A stretch of DNA of 53,592 bases from a bacterium UBA4883 (GCA_002399225.1 DHDF01000120.1:4297-57888), one strand, 5' to 3'; shown: positions 39,670 to 49,687, numbered from the stretch's first letter. The notes: generated from the letters alone by a model not told the origin. Translations and numbers: made by a program.

Positions 39670-41745
39670 TTACTCCAATGTCACGTTGGCAACCGCCTGA
39701 ATCTTAATGTCGTTATCAAGTTCATTGAAAGACAGTACGACCGCTTTTGGGTAAAACTGCTGCAACAGCTTGCTGAAATAAATCCGCACCACGGGTGAAG
39801 TCAGGATCACCGGCGTGCTCATCACGTCCCTCACCTTGGCGATGCAGTCTGTCAGCCTGGTAATGATCTTCTGGGTCGTCCGGGGATCAAGCGACAGATA
39901 AGTGCCATGTTCGTTCTTGCTGATGGAACTGATGATGGTTTTTTCCACTTCGCTGTCGAGCGTAATTACCTGGATTTGACCGCCTTCCGCCCATTTGCGG
40001 GTGATGGTCCGGTGCAGCGCCTGCCTCACATATTCCGTCATCATATCCGGGTCGCGGGCCGCGGCGGCGTTGTTGGATACCGTTTCCAGAATGGTCTCCA
40101 TATCCCGGATGGGGACGCCTTCTTTCAAAAGGGAGCAAAGCACCTTTTGCAGATTGCTCTGCGTAATCACATTCGGCACCTCATCGGCCGCCAGGGAAGC
40201 GTCGTAACTCTTGACGCTTTCCAGAATACGGCCCACTTCCTGGCGGGAAAGCAGCTCATCCGCATGGCGGCGCACCGTCTCAGAAAGGTGGGTAACCACG
40301 ACGGAAAGCGGATCGATGACGGTATAGCCGTAAATTTCCGCCATATCCTTTTTGTCCGGGGTAATCCACTTGCTCGGGATCCCGTAGGCCGGTTCGATGG
40401 TGTCGATTCCGTCGATCTCCCCGGTCAGATTGCCCGGGTCCAGCGCCAGATAATAGTCGATGAGGATCTCTCCGCGCGCGACTTCTTCGCCCCGGATCTT
40501 GATGACATACTGGTTCGGGTTGAGAAGGCCGTTGTCCCGCAAGCGGATGGAGGGAACCACCATTCCCATCTCCATGGCGAACTGCTTGCGGAACGACACC
40601 AGTCGCTCGGTGAAGGTGCTGCCATTCGATTCATCCACCAGCGGGATCAAACTGTAGCCGAATTCCATTTCAATCGCGTCGAGCGGCAGCAGGTTGTAAA
40701 TATGATCGATATCTTTGTAGTAGGCGGTATCGTCCCCCGCCTGCATCGCGGCAGCCGCGCCCGCACCCGCCGGCTGTGCTGCCGGCTGTGCTGCGGACTG
40801 CTCGATCCGCTTGCGCAGCGCCATCCCGGAGCCGATCAGAAAAGCAGCGACCAGAATCAGCTGAACATGGGGCATCCCGGGGATTAAATTCAGCGCAAGG
40901 ATTCCGAATCCGGTCAGTAAAATTACCATCGGCTGCGCAGTAAACTGATGGGAAACATCTTCGCCCAGCGTGGAATTGGAGGCTGCGCGGGTGACAATCA
41001 TGCCCGTTGCGGTGGAAATCAGCAGGGCGGGAACCTGGGAAACCAGCCCGTCGCCGACCGTTGCGATGGAATAGACATTCAGCACATCCGAAAATGACTG
41101 GCCGCCCTGCACCATGCCGACGATCAGCCCGCCGATAAAGTTGATGAAGGTGATGACGATGGACATGATCGCATCGCCCTTGACAAACTTGCTCGCGCCG
41201 TCCATAGAACCATAGAACTCCGCTTCCCGCTGAACATCTTCCCGGCGCTGGCGGGCCCCCTGTTCGTCGATCAGCCCGGAGTTCAGGTCGGCGTCAATCG
41301 CCATCTGCTTCCCGGGCATCGCATCCAGCCGGAACCTCGCCGCTACCTCGGAAACGCGCTCCGCGCCTTTGGTGATAACCAAGAACTGCACCAAAACGAT
41401 AATCAGGAACACCACAAACCCAACCACGATGTTCCCCTGCAAAACAAAGGAGCCAAACGTTTTGATGACCTGGCCCGCCTGGCCCGAATGGGAAAGGATC
41501 AGCCGGGTGGAGGAGATGTTCAGCGCCAGCCGAAACAAAGTGGTAATCAGCAAAATGGAGGGAAACACGGAAAATTCCAGGGCATTTTTAATGTACATGG
41601 TCAGAAGTAGAATAATCAGCGACAGAGAGATATTGAGGATAAACATCATATCGAGCAGAGGGGCCGGAAGGGGAATGATAATGAGTGAGATGACCAGAAT
41701 GACGAACAGTGAAACGACATGACTGAACGGATTCAGCTTCTTCAT
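39670..41745 (-). CDS. flhA: Flagellar export gate protein FlhA
   Basis: The 691-residue protein has about eight N-terminal membrane helices with LLITTLFRLALNISSTRLIL and the FHIPEP-type cytoplasmic loop (RFRLDAMPGKQMAIDADLNSGLID). An Ala/Gln/Pro linker and the large cytoplasmic domain that docks chaperone-substrate complexes follow. It works with FlhB, FliP, FliQ and FliR encoded upstream. GGAAGGAG serves ATG 41745, which overlaps the flhB stop. Confidence 0.97.
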   Translation of the reverse strand: MKKLNPFSHVVSLFVILVISLIIIPLPAPLLDMMFILNISLSLIILLLTMYIKNALEFSVFPSILLITTLFRLALNISSTRLILSHSGQAGQVIKTFGSFVLQGNIVVGFVVFLIIVLVQFLVITKGAERVSEVAARFRLDAMPGKQMAIDADLNSGLIDEQGARQRREDVQREAEFYGSMDGASKFVKGDAIMSIVITFINFIGGLIVGMVQGGQSFSDVLNVYSIATVGDGLVSQVPALLISTATGMIVTRAASNSTLGEDVSHQFTAQPMVILLTGFGILALNLIPGMPHVQLILVAAFLIGSGMALRKRIEQSAAQPAAQPAGAGAAAAMQAGDDTAYYKDIDHIYNLLPLDAIEMEFGYSLIPLVDESNGSTFTERLVSFRKQFAMEMGMVVPSIRLRDNGLLNPNQYVIKIRGEEVARGEILIDYYLALDPGNLTGEIDGIDTIEPAYGIPSKWITPDKKDMAEIYGYTVIDPLSVVVTHLSETVRRHADELLSRQEVGRILESVKSYDASLAADEVPNVITQSNLQKVLCSLLKEGVPIRDMETILETVSNNAAAARDPDMMTEYVRQALHRTITRKWAEGGQIQVITLDSEVEKTIISSISKNEHGTYLSLDPRTTQKIITRLTDCIAKVRDVMSTPVILTSPVVRIYFSKLLQQFYPKAVVLSFNELDNDIKIQAVANVTLE

Positions 41746-42818
41746 CTTTTCTCTCCTTCCTGTTTCAGATGGTAAACCCATGCCATCACTTCGGCCATCG
41801 CCTGATAAAATTCCTCCGGAATCTGTTCATTAACTTCGACTGCCGCATAAAGAGCGTGAGCCAGGGGCTTGTCTTCCTTCATCGGAATGTGGTGCTGCTG
41901 TGCGATTTCAATGATCTTTTTGGCCAGGTAATCCTGCCCTTTGGCCAGTACAACCGGGGCGCGGTCCTCTTCCGGATGGTAACGGAGCGCCACGGCAATA
42001 TGCGTCGGGTTTCTCACCACTACATCCGCCTCAGGCACCTGCTGCATCATACGGCGGCCGGAGATCTTTCTCTGTTCCTGACGGATTCTCCCCTTCGTTT
42101 CCGGGTTACCTTCCAGCTCTTTGTACTCCTCTTTCAATTCCTGCTTTGTCATGCGGATATTTTTTTCATAGTCCCACCACTGATAGAAATAATCCGCCGC
42201 GGCAATTGCAAGAAACACCAGCGTCATTTGAATGACCATATCCATAATGTCGTTCACAATCTGGAGACAGGACTGGTCAATATCGTTGGACATCATGGAA
42301 GCGCAGCTCTCGAAAACTTTCTTGATCTGCAGGTACATAATGTATCCGATCGCAATTGTTTTGATAATCGACTTGATCAGCTCGACAATGGAACGAAGAG
42401 AAAACAGGCGTTTAAACCCCTGAAACAGGCTTATATTGGAAAATTTAAATTTGATTTGTTCCCCTGAAATCTTAAACTTGGTCTGAATTCCGGTCGCCAA
42501 CACGGCTGCAAGAAGAGAAGCGATTAAAACCGGTGCACAGGTTAGTAAAATGGCAAACCAGAACTCCCGAATGACATCAAGAGAACTCAACGAATCTAGG
42601 GTTGCCACTATGCCTGCGCGGGAAAGATAGCTGTGCATAAAATTGTACAGATAGCTGTAGAGATATGGGAACTCCAGCCGCAGGGCCAGAAAAACCACAA
42701 AGATGGAAAGGGCGCTGACCACATCGGCACTTTGAAAGACGTTGCCCTTTTTTCGTTCGTCCTCCCGCTTTTTCGGGGTTGCTTTTTCAGTTTTGTCTTC
42801 CGCCGAAGCCCGCGCCAT
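41742..42818 (-). CDS. flhB: Flagellar export gate protein FlhB
   Basis: The 358-residue protein has four membrane helices and a cytoplasmic tail with the autocleavage motif NPTH (270-273), followed by AVALRYHPEEDRAPVVLAKG. Cleavage there lets FliK switch export from hook to filament subunits. The N-terminus has the family sequence EDKTEKATPKKREDERKKG. It overlaps flhA by four bases. Confidence 0.97.
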   Translation of the reverse strand: MARASAEDKTEKATPKKREDERKKGNVFQSADVVSALSIFVVFLALRLEFPYLYSYLYNFMHSYLSRAGIVATLDSLSSLDVIREFWFAILLTCAPVLIASLLAAVLATGIQTKFKISGEQIKFKFSNISLFQGFKRLFSLRSIVELIKSIIKTIAIGYIMYLQIKKVFESCASMMSNDIDQSCLQIVNDIMDMVIQMTLVFLAIAAADYFYQWWDYEKNIRMTKQELKEEYKELEGNPETKGRIRQEQRKISGRRMMQQVPEADVVVRNPTHIAVALRYHPEEDRAPVVLAKGQDYLAKKIIEIAQQHHIPMKEDKPLAHALYAAVEVNEQIPEEFYQAMAEVMAWVYHLKQEGEKR

Positions 42819-42831
42819 TGCGATCCCCCCT

Positions 42832-43602
42832 CTATTGGGCCAACACGGCGTACAAGCTGCTTATCCGGGCAAACATCAGATTCATCAGTTTTTGGAGGAA
42901 AGCAGCATAGGGCGGCACAAAGACGATCATCATGAAAAAGCCAAGCAGAATTTTGATTTGAATTTCTACGGTAAAAACATCAATCTGCGGCACCGCCCGC
43001 ATCATCAGACCCGTGCCGATTTCTCCAATGATCTGGACCGCTACCATCGGCAGCGAAAGCTGCACCGCGTAAACCAGTATCTGCTCAAACAGAGCAACCA
43101 GGCCGCCGAACAGATTCGCCTTCAGCACCAGCCCGTCGCCATAGGGAACGACGGCGCCGAGCTTGACGAACACCTCAATCAGGGTCAGATGCGCGTTGGT
43201 AGCGAAAAACATCAGCAGATACATCGCGTTGATGACTGAAGCGGAAAGCGGCATGGAAATATCGCTCTGCGGGTCATAGATCTTTGACATGGCGATTCCC
43301 ACCTGCAGGTCCGACATCTCACCGCCCATCACAAAGACGGAAAGGAAAAGCTGGATGATGTAGCCGGCCAGAAAACCAATCAGAAGTTCTTTCAGCCCCG
43401 AAACGAAGAGGACGAGAAAGGAATCAATATGGATCGACCGGTCCGGCGTCAGACGGTAAGTAAACAGCGTTAACATCAGTGTCAGACCGATTTTAATGAT
43501 GTTCGGCAGATTTCTTCTGCCCAGGATCGGGTTGAAAAAGATGCAGCCCGTCATGCGCAGAAAAATCAGCATGAGCAGTGTATAATTGTAATCCAGTTTC
43601 AT
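42832..43602 (-). CDS. fliR: Flagellar export gate protein FliR
   Basis: The 256-residue membrane protein has about six hydrophobic segments and the FliR pattern FLRMTGCIFFNPILGRRNLPNIIKIGL near the start. It is part of the FliPQR gate. CGGAGCGG serves ATG 43602, 16 bases after the fliQ stop. Confidence 0.95.
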   Translation of the reverse strand: MKLDYNYTLLMLIFLRMTGCIFFNPILGRRNLPNIIKIGLTLMLTLFTYRLTPDRSIHIDSFLVLFVSGLKELLIGFLAGYIIQLFLSVFVMGGEMSDLQVGIAMSKIYDPQSDISMPLSASVINAMYLLMFFATNAHLTLIEVFVKLGAVVPYGDGLVLKANLFGGLVALFEQILVYAVQLSLPMVAVQIIGEIGTGLMMRAVPQIDVFTVEIQIKILLGFFMMIVFVPPYAAFLQKLMNLMFARISSLYAVLAQ

Positions 43603-43618
43603 ATCCGCCGCTCCGATT

Positions 43619-43885
43619 TCAGCTCAGGGAACCGATCATCTGAAAAATGTACTTGGTAAAATCATTCATCACCTTCATAATCCAAGGCCCCAGAATAATC
43701 ATGACGGCAGCGATTGTAAACAGCTTTGGGACAAAAGACACCGTCTGCTCATGGACCTGGGTAGCCGCCTGAAGAACGGAAATGATCAGGCCGACCACCA
43801 TACTCGCAATTAGAATCGGCCCCGCAATTTTCAGCACCACAAGCATAGCGGCCCGCATGATATCCATGACTTTTGCAATGGTCAT
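43619..43885 (-). CDS. fliQ: Flagellar export gate protein FliQ
   Basis: The 88-residue protein has two membrane helices with the FliQ pattern VVGLIISVLQAATQVHEQTVSFVPKL. GGAGGCG serves ATG 43885. It is the third small gate component with FliP and FliR. Confidence 0.95.
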   Translation of the reverse strand: MTIAKVMDIMRAAMLVVLKIAGPILIASMVVGLIISVLQAATQVHEQTVSFVPKLFTIAAVMIILGPWIMKVMNDFTKYIFQMIGSLS

Positions 43886-43907
43886 TTTCGCGCCTCCTTA
43901 CCGTCTT

Positions 43908-44678
43908 TTACAGATGAAAGCCTGTCGCCAGCGTTTTAAACAGCAAATCCCATCCGTCCACCAGGACAAAAAGCAGCAGCTTGAACGGAAGGGAAATGGT
44001 TGCCGGCGGCAACATGATCATCCCCATAGACATCAGTATACTCGACACGATCATGTCGATGATCATGAACGGGATGTAAAGGAGAAACCCGATGATGAAC
44101 GCCCGCTTGAGTTCGCTGGTCATAAACGCCGGGATCACCAGCGTAATCGGCATTTTCGCCGCGGGTGTCTTGCTGTCCTGCTTGGACAGGTTGACAAACA
44201 GATTCAGGTCCTCCTTTCGGGTATTTTTCAGCATGAACTCCTTGAGCGGTGCGCTCGCCCGCTGCAGAAATTCTTCCTGTGTAATCTTTTCCGCCTTATA
44301 CGGCTGATAGGCGTCCGTATTGATCTTTGAAAGAACCGGGGACATAATGAACAGAGTTAAAAACAGAGCGATGCTGATCAGCACCTGATTGGGCGGAGTC
44401 TGCTGCAGCCCCAAGGCATTCCGTAGAAAAGACAAAACGATCACAATGCGCGTAAAGCAGGTTGTCATGATGAGAATGGACGGCAAAAGCGCGAGGACCG
44501 TAAGCATTTCGATAATTTCAAGGGTATTCGCGCCCTTTCCGTTAATGTTGACATTCACAGCCGCCGAAGCCCGCATGGGCAAAAACAGGGCAGTAACACA
44601 AAACACGCACAGCAAAAGCAATATTTTTTTCATCAGCCTGCGCCTGAGCGCCGTCTTCTTTTTATGAGTGCCTGTCAT
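43908..44678 (-). CDS. fliP: Flagellar export gate protein FliP
   Basis: The 256-residue protein has an N-terminal signal peptide-like segment (LLLLCVFCVTALFL...ASA), then LPSILIMTTCFTRIVIVLSFLRNALG and the PFMIIDMIVSSILMSMGMIMLPP hallmark of FliP. ATG 44678 follows GGGGAG and overlaps the fliO end by 17 bases. An internal ATG at 44633 would also give a plausible signal peptide but has a weaker ribosome site. Confidence 0.95.
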   Translation of the reverse strand: MTGTHKKKTALRRRLMKKILLLLCVFCVTALFLPMRASAAVNVNINGKGANTLEIIEMLTVLALLPSILIMTTCFTRIVIVLSFLRNALGLQQTPPNQVLISIALFLTLFIMSPVLSKINTDAYQPYKAEKITQEEFLQRASAPLKEFMLKNTRKEDLNLFVNLSKQDSKTPAAKMPITLVIPAFMTSELKRAFIIGFLLYIPFMIIDMIVSSILMSMGMIMLPPATISLPFKLLLFVLVDGWDLLFKTLATGFHL

Positions 44679-45057
44679 TTTCGTGTTTTCTCCCCTTGCC
44701 AGTCAAATCCAGTCTGCCTTTCAGCGCAGCGTTTAGGGCGTCCATAAAATCACGGCCGGCAGCCGGCTCCGTAGAAGAACGGATCTCCGTTTTATCGATC
44801 TCTTTTAAAAGCTCAACCCGGTCGGATGAAAACCCAATCAAATAGTAATGGCCACAGATCTGCGCGATTACAAGGCCCTTGTCCTGTGCCAGCGCCACGC
44901 GCTCCAGAATCCGGATATTGGCAGTGTTTGCGACATTATTCGCCTTTTTCACCAAGTACCGGCTGAGCAGATAGCACAGGTACAGCACGGCGGCAATTGC
45001 AATCAGGGAAAAAATCAGTGGCAGAATGTCCGACGCATAGCTCGTGCTCAGCTTCAT
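44662..45057 (-). CDS. fliO: Flagellar assembly protein FliO (FliZ of Bacillus)
   Basis: The 131-residue protein has one N-terminal membrane helix (about 10-33) and a small cytoplasmic domain with ILERVALAQDKGLVIAQICGHYYLIGFS, typical of FliO. It helps assemble FliP. GGAGG serves ATG 45057. Confidence 0.9.
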   Translation of the reverse strand: MKLSTSYASDILPLIFSLIAIAAVLYLCYLLSRYLVKKANNVANTANIRILERVALAQDKGLVIAQICGHYYLIGFSSDRVELLKEIDKTEIRSSTEPAAGRDFMDALNAALKGRLDLTGKGRKHENDRHS

Positions 45058-45079
45058 TTAAATTCCTCCGCAGTCCTTT

Positions 45080-45442
45080 TTACCCCAGAATGCTGTGAAC
45101 GGTTTTCATGATACGGTCCGCCTTAAACGGCTTGACAATAAAATCTCTCGCGCCATGCTTGAGGGCGTCGACTACCATGGACTCCTGACCCATAGCGGAA
45201 CACATAATGACATTTGCATTCGGATCCTGCGTCTTAATCGCTTTCAAGGCTTCCAAGCCATCCATGACCGGCATTGTGATATCCATAATGACCAAATCCG
45301 GTTTTTCGTCGGCATAGTTGGTAACGGCGACCTGCCCGTTGTTTGCCTCAACGATGTTGGTATAGCCGTTTTTGGAAAGGGTATCCTTGATCATCATGCG
45401 CATAAAAGCAGCATCATCCACCAGCATGATTTTCTTATCCAT
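45080..45442 (-). CDS. cheY: Chemotaxis response regulator CheY
   Basis: The 120-residue single receiver has the complete active site: D9 and D10, phosphoacceptor D54 (IMDITMPVMDG), S82 and K104 (VKPF). CheA-P should phosphorylate it, and CheY-P binds FliM and FliY. It lies between fliY and fliO as in Bacillus. AGGAGG serves ATG 45442. The intact site contrasts with the degenerate receiver in CheB. Confidence 0.97.
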   Translation of the reverse strand: MDKKIMLVDDAAFMRMMIKDTLSKNGYTNIVEANNGQVAVTNYADEKPDLVIMDITMPVMDGLEALKAIKTQDPNANVIMCSAMGQESMVVDALKHGARDFIVKPFKADRIMKTVHSILG

Positions 45443-45481
45443 CGAGAATCCTCCTAAAACTTTGGTATAAATGTTTGTACC

Positions 45482-46618
45482 TTAAACCAGCTTCATGATT
45501 GCGTCGTTGTTAATAACTTCCGTTATCCGAACCCCATAGAAATCGTCCACCACTACGACGTTTCCTTTCGCAATGGCCTGCCCGTTGACGTAAACATCAA
45601 CCGGAGAACCGGCTTGCTTATCCAATTCTACGATGGTTCCAGCGGAAAAGTCCAGAATTTCTTTAATTCTTTTGGAAGTTCGACCTATTTCCACCGAAAT
45701 CTTCAGCGGAACTGACATAATCATGTTGAGATTGTTGGTTTCCCCTTTGGTAAGCGGCGGTTCCGATTCGTCAAAGCTTTCATAGCTTGCTTGTTTGACA
45801 CTGGCGCCGGTAAACTGTGGAGCCTGGGCGGCAGGCTGCCGGGCCGCCTGCTGAACCGGATCTTGGGCCACTGGGGTGGTAGCGGGCTCCCCCGCAGCAT
45901 CGGGAGCGGCCGGAGCCGCGGGCTGCTCTGCGGCCTCGGCGGACGCCGCGGCTTTTTCAGGCCCGGGGACTTCTTTTTGCTGATTCTTCTGCGGTGCGCT
46001 CTTTTCTTCTGTGGAGGGATCCAGCCCAAAATTTGAGACCAGTTCCTTTGCAAGCGGAATCGGCATGACATTGATGAACTCGCTGTTCACCAGATCCCCG
46101 ATCATCAAGTTAAAATAAACTGCGACAATATCGTCGTCTTCTACAAAATATTTCTGCTTAAACTGTTCCGAATCGCCGACCGGAAAAGAATTCGGCGGGG
46201 AGATATTGATACTTCTGCTCAGGAACTGAGAAAGTGCGGTGGCTGCGGCCCCCATCATCTGATTCATCACTTCACAGATTGCGCCTACATTCATTTCATC
46301 CATCACGAATTCCTGATTGGAGAAATCCGTCTGCAACAGAAGGCCGACGATCACTTTCACATCCGATTCTTTTAAAATCAGCAGGTTCTTTCCGGAAAGT
46401 CCCTCAATATAATTAATTTCCACCGCGATGGCGGGTTCATAGGTTTTTATATCGAATGCGCTGGTCTTCATCAGCTTGACTTCCGGCGTTGTGATGCTGA
46501 CCGGCTGCCCAAGCAGTTCCGAAACAGAGGTGGCGGAAGAGCCCAGGCTGATGTTCAGGATTTCGCCGATTGCGTCTATCTCCATGTCGGAAAGAAGTTT
46601 TTCTTGCTTTGGCTCCAA
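45482..46618 (-). CDS. fliY: Flagellar motor switch phosphatase FliY (CheC modules plus FliN domain)
   Basis: The 378-residue protein has two CheC-type phosphatase repeats (IDAIGEILNISLGSSA, and VGAICEVMNQMMGAAATALSQ). A long Ala/Pro/Gln linker (about 205-280) and a C-terminal SpoA/FliN domain (PLKISVEIGRTSKRIKEIL) follow. It forms the C-ring and removes phosphate from CheY-P. I chose TTG 46618, six bases after AAGGTG; the in-frame GTG 46627 is part of that site. Confidence 0.93.
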   Translation of the reverse strand: MEPKQEKLLSDMEIDAIGEILNISLGSSATSVSELLGQPVSITTPEVKLMKTSAFDIKTYEPAIAVEINYIEGLSGKNLLILKESDVKVIVGLLLQTDFSNQEFVMDEMNVGAICEVMNQMMGAAATALSQFLSRSINISPPNSFPVGDSEQFKQKYFVEDDDIVAVYFNLMIGDLVNSEFINVMPIPLAKELVSNFGLDPSTEEKSAPQKNQQKEVPGPEKAAASAEAAEQPAAPAAPDAAGEPATTPVAQDPVQQAARQPAAQAPQFTGASVKQASYESFDESEPPLTKGETNNLNMIMSVPLKISVEIGRTSKRIKEILDFSAGTIVELDKQAGSPVDVYVNGQAIAKGNVVVVDDFYGVRITEVINNDAIMKLV

Positions 46619-46643
46619 AGAAATCACCTTTTTTCAAAAATAA

Positions 46644-47642
46644 TTAAGGAAGGACTTTCCCAATCTTGACGGCATAATGTTTTTTCTTCACACCCATTTT
46701 TCCTGTGAACCATTTCAGCTTTTCAACCTGCAGGGTAACGGAGTTCCCCTCAATGGGGGATTCCAGCGGAATCACATCCCCCTGCTGCAACTCAAGCAGA
46801 TCTTTGAGGGTGATTTCCGCGTTCCCAAGAATCGCGGAAACGGTCAGCGGCGTGTCTTTCAGGCTGTCAAGGATTTCCTTCCGGTGCCGCTTTTCCTGCT
46901 TCGGGTCAAGCTTTTTGTTGACTTTAACATATTTTGAATCAAATATTTTAAATATTTCTTCCAAGGAACTTGCAGGAAGACAGATATTTAAATTACCTTT
47001 TAATTCATTGATCGTTACCTCAATGACGACAATAGCAGCGGATTCGTCCGGCTGAATAAACTGGATCAGCTGCGAATTGGTCTCAAGCCCGTCCATCGTA
47101 TGATCAACATCCACATAATTGCCCCATGCGTCCCGCAGCATCGGCGCAATCTGCCGGAACAGATAATCCAGAAGCGAAAGCTCTATCTCGGTGTAATCGC
47201 GGTCGACCTGGTACCCGCTTCCGTCCCCGCCAAGCAACCGATCCAGAATGCTGAAAGAGATCGGCCGGGACATCTCGACCAGAATCTGCTTGTCGTCAAT
47301 TCCATAGTCCTCGTTGTGCAGCCCCATAATGCCGATCAGGACGGAGTCGCTCAGAGCATTGCCGAATTCCTTGTACTCCTCTTCTTCGACCTGCACCACT
47401 TCCGTCTGACAGTTCATGCGAAGCATGCTGGACATATGCAGGCTGAACAGCCGGGAAAAGCTTTCAAAAATATTTTGCAGAAGCTTGAGTTGCTCCCTAG
47501 TGAACTTTTTAGGGGAAAGAAAGTCATACTCCTTGACTTTCGGTCCGGAGGTCTCTTCTTCAATCTCTTGAAAATTTGTATTTCCGCTTTGCAGGTTGCC
47601 CAGCAAATCATCAATCTGTTGCTGCGACAAAACTTCCGCCAT
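46644..47642 (-). CDS. fliM: Flagellar motor switch protein FliM
   Basis: The 332-residue protein begins with the CheY-P-binding peptide LSQQQIDDLLGNL, then the FliM middle domain and a C-terminal SpoA domain (LKDTPLTVSAILGNAEITLKDLLELQQGDVI). It is the core of the C-ring with FliY. ATG 47642 follows GGTGG; ATG 47654 in frame is a possible start with poorer spacing. Confidence 0.95.
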   Translation of the reverse strand: MAEVLSQQQIDDLLGNLQSGNTNFQEIEEETSGPKVKEYDFLSPKKFTREQLKLLQNIFESFSRLFSLHMSSMLRMNCQTEVVQVEEEEYKEFGNALSDSVLIGIMGLHNEDYGIDDKQILVEMSRPISFSILDRLLGGDGSGYQVDRDYTEIELSLLDYLFRQIAPMLRDAWGNYVDVDHTMDGLETNSQLIQFIQPDESAAIVVIEVTINELKGNLNICLPASSLEEIFKIFDSKYVKVNKKLDPKQEKRHRKEILDSLKDTPLTVSAILGNAEITLKDLLELQQGDVIPLESPIEGNSVTLQVEKLKWFTGKMGVKKKHYAVKIGKVLP

Positions 47643-47718
47643 ATGTACCACCATTCCTCGCTAGGATTCTATCCCTGCCGGCCGCAGCCGTGCAGGCGAA
47701 ACACCAAAAGAGTAGGCT

Positions 47719-48561
47719 TTATTTTCCGCTCGAGGGCATCCGGCTGGAGCTGGAGGAATTAATCTCCTCATACACCTTGTCCAGAACATCCGCCGATTTT
47801 CCGGTTTTGGAAATATAGATTTCAACCCGCCGGTTCTTTGCCCGGGTGGCTTCGGTCCCGTCGTCCGGAACAATCGGCCTGTATTCCCCATAGCCTTCGC
47901 TGACCAACTTGGCGCCGCTGATAATTCCTTTCGTCTGAACATAGAGAAGAACGTTTTTCGACCGGTCGTCGGAAAGCCCGCGGTCAAATGCCTGCCGCTC
48001 CGGCGTATTGGTCGCTGAAACCTTGGCTGTATGCCCGTAAAAGCGGATCTCCCCGATTTGAGTCGGAATGTTGGAAACCGCATCGCAAAGGTAGTCAAGA
48101 AGCACTTTTCCCTGCGGGCGCAGGACGGCGCTGTCGCCGTCAAAGAAAATGCTGTTCCGAAAAGAGAGGAATGTGTAGCCGTCCCCTTTATAGATTTCAA
48201 CGTTGCCTTCGAGATGATGTTTTTCGATGTATTGCTTCAAATAGGCATACAGCTGGTCGAAATTCGTAACTTTTGTCACAGGTTTGGTGTCTTTCCCCAG
48301 TCCTTCATCCGACGCAGCCGCGCTCGGCGCCTTGGAAGTCGTGTTGGAAGATGGAGAAATCACGACCTGCTGCTCGGTGCTTGTCTGATTCTTTGCAAGA
48401 TTTGCGGAAAGAGCGGTGACCAGTTTCTGCCACTTGCTTGCATTTAGAGTGGACATGGAAAACAGAAGGACAAAAAAGGTCAGCAACAGGGTCATCATAT
48501 CGGCATAGGTATCCAGCCAGCTGGGCCCGCCGGAAGAATCATCCTGCTTTTTTTTCCTCAT
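47719..48561 (-). CDS. motB: Flagellar stator protein MotB
   Basis: The 280-residue protein has one N-terminal helix with the ion-carrying D21 (YADMMTLLLTFFVLLFS), a Ser/Thr-rich linker and a C-terminal OmpA-like peptidoglycan-binding domain (IRFYGHTAKV...DRSKNVLLYV...NRRVEI). H+ or Na+ specificity cannot be told. GAGGTG serves ATG 48561. Confidence 0.95.
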   Translation of the reverse strand: MRKKKQDDSSGGPSWLDTYADMMTLLLTFFVLLFSMSTLNASKWQKLVTALSANLAKNQTSTEQQVVISPSSNTTSKAPSAAASDEGLGKDTKPVTKVTNFDQLYAYLKQYIEKHHLEGNVEIYKGDGYTFLSFRNSIFFDGDSAVLRPQGKVLLDYLCDAVSNIPTQIGEIRFYGHTAKVSATNTPERQAFDRGLSDDRSKNVLLYVQTKGIISGAKLVSEGYGEYRPIVPDDGTEATRAKNRRVEIYISKTGKSADVLDKVYEEINSSSSSRMPSSGK

Positions 48562-48598
48562 TTTATCACCTCATTCACTGGTCAGTTTTAAACAAGCC

Positions 48599-49441
48599 CT
48601 ACTTTTTGCTCTTTTTTTCTCTTTTCTTCTTTCCGCCTGAGTTTTCGTTAGAGCCCTCTTCTCCCCGTTCTTTTTCACAAAGAAAAGCGTTCAGCCGCTG
48701 CTCGATATGTTTCGGGTTGTCCCCTGCTTGAATGGCAATAACTCCTTCCACCACGATTTCCTTGCAGAGGCGTTCCTCATTATGGCGCATATGCAGCTTA
48801 TGCCCGATTGGCACCAGAAGGAGGTTCGCCAGAAAAGAGCCATAAAACGTGGTGATCAGAGCAACGGCCATGCCTTTGCCTAAAGTACTTGCGCCGTTGG
48901 AGGAATCCATGTTCAGGTTCCCCAGCATGTTGATCAGTCCGATCAGCGTGCCGATCATTCCGAAAGCCGGTGCAAACGTAGCGGCTTTTTCAAAGAACTG
49001 CCAGCCCTGGGAATGGCGTTCGTCCAAGGAATCCAGTTCATTGCCGAGCATTTCCTTGACCTTCTCCGGGTCGATCGCATCCACAATCAGCAAAATGCTG
49101 TTTTTAAGAAAAGAATCGGAATCGCTCAGGTCATTGGCCTTTTCTTCCAGCGAAAGCAATCCCTTTTTCCTGGCCTCCTGCGCAAATTCCACAATGAGCT
49201 GAATGTATTTTCTGGGATTGTACGGATTCTTCTGAAGAGTGATTTTCAGCCATGACGGAATTTTCTTAAAGTAAGAAATCGGAAAAGCAATCAGAGTGGA
49301 AGCAATGGTCCCGCCGAAAGTGATCGCCATACTTTGGAAATCAATGAAGCTCTTCATTGCGCTCATGTCGGTAAAGCTGGTAATGCCGAAGAAGATCAAG
49401 CCCAAGCCGGCGACTAAGCCAATAATTCCTGTAAAATCCAT
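48599..49441 (-). CDS. motA: Flagellar stator protein MotA
   Basis: The 280-residue protein has four membrane helices, a large cytoplasmic loop and FAPAFGMIGTLIGLINML with the conserved prolines and glycines. A Lys/Glu/Gly-rich tail follows. With MotB it forms the ion-driven stator. GGGAAGTG serves ATG 49441; a TTG two codons upstream is possible. Confidence 0.95.
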   Translation of the reverse strand: MDFTGIIGLVAGLGLIFFGITSFTDMSAMKSFIDFQSMAITFGGTIASTLIAFPISYFKKIPSWLKITLQKNPYNPRKYIQLIVEFAQEARKKGLLSLEEKANDLSDSDSFLKNSILLIVDAIDPEKVKEMLGNELDSLDERHSQGWQFFEKAATFAPAFGMIGTLIGLINMLGNLNMDSSNGASTLGKGMAVALITTFYGSFLANLLLVPIGHKLHMRHNEERLCKEIVVEGVIAIQAGDNPKHIEQRLNAFLCEKERGEEGSNENSGGKKKREKKSKK

Positions 49442-49468
49442 GAACAAACACTTCCCTGAACCTTAGAT

Positions 49469-49687
49469 TTAATCCTGAGGCCTAAGCCCTTCAATACAGA
49501 TCATGTTTTGGTAGATCATTCGCTGATAAGCGACGATTTTTTGGACGATTTCGCTTTGCTCTTCCCGAACCAGAATATATTTTCCGGTCGTGAGCGAAAT
49601 TTTGGTTTCCGGTATGTTCTCAACCGTTTCAATCAAATTGCAGTTCAGCAAAAACGGAGTGCCGTTCAGCTGTGTCAGCTCAATCAA
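49469..49687 (-). CDS. flbD: Flagellar FlbD family protein (SwrD)
   Basis: The 72-residue protein has the FlbD pattern MIELTQLNGTPFLLNCNLIETVE. In Bacillus the homologue SwrD raises motor torque; its place directly before motA fits. The start is TTG 49687, seven bases after GGAGG. Confidence 0.93.
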   Translation of the reverse strand: MIELTQLNGTPFLLNCNLIETVENIPETKISLTTGKYILVREEQSEIVQKIVAYQRMIYQNMICIEGLRPQD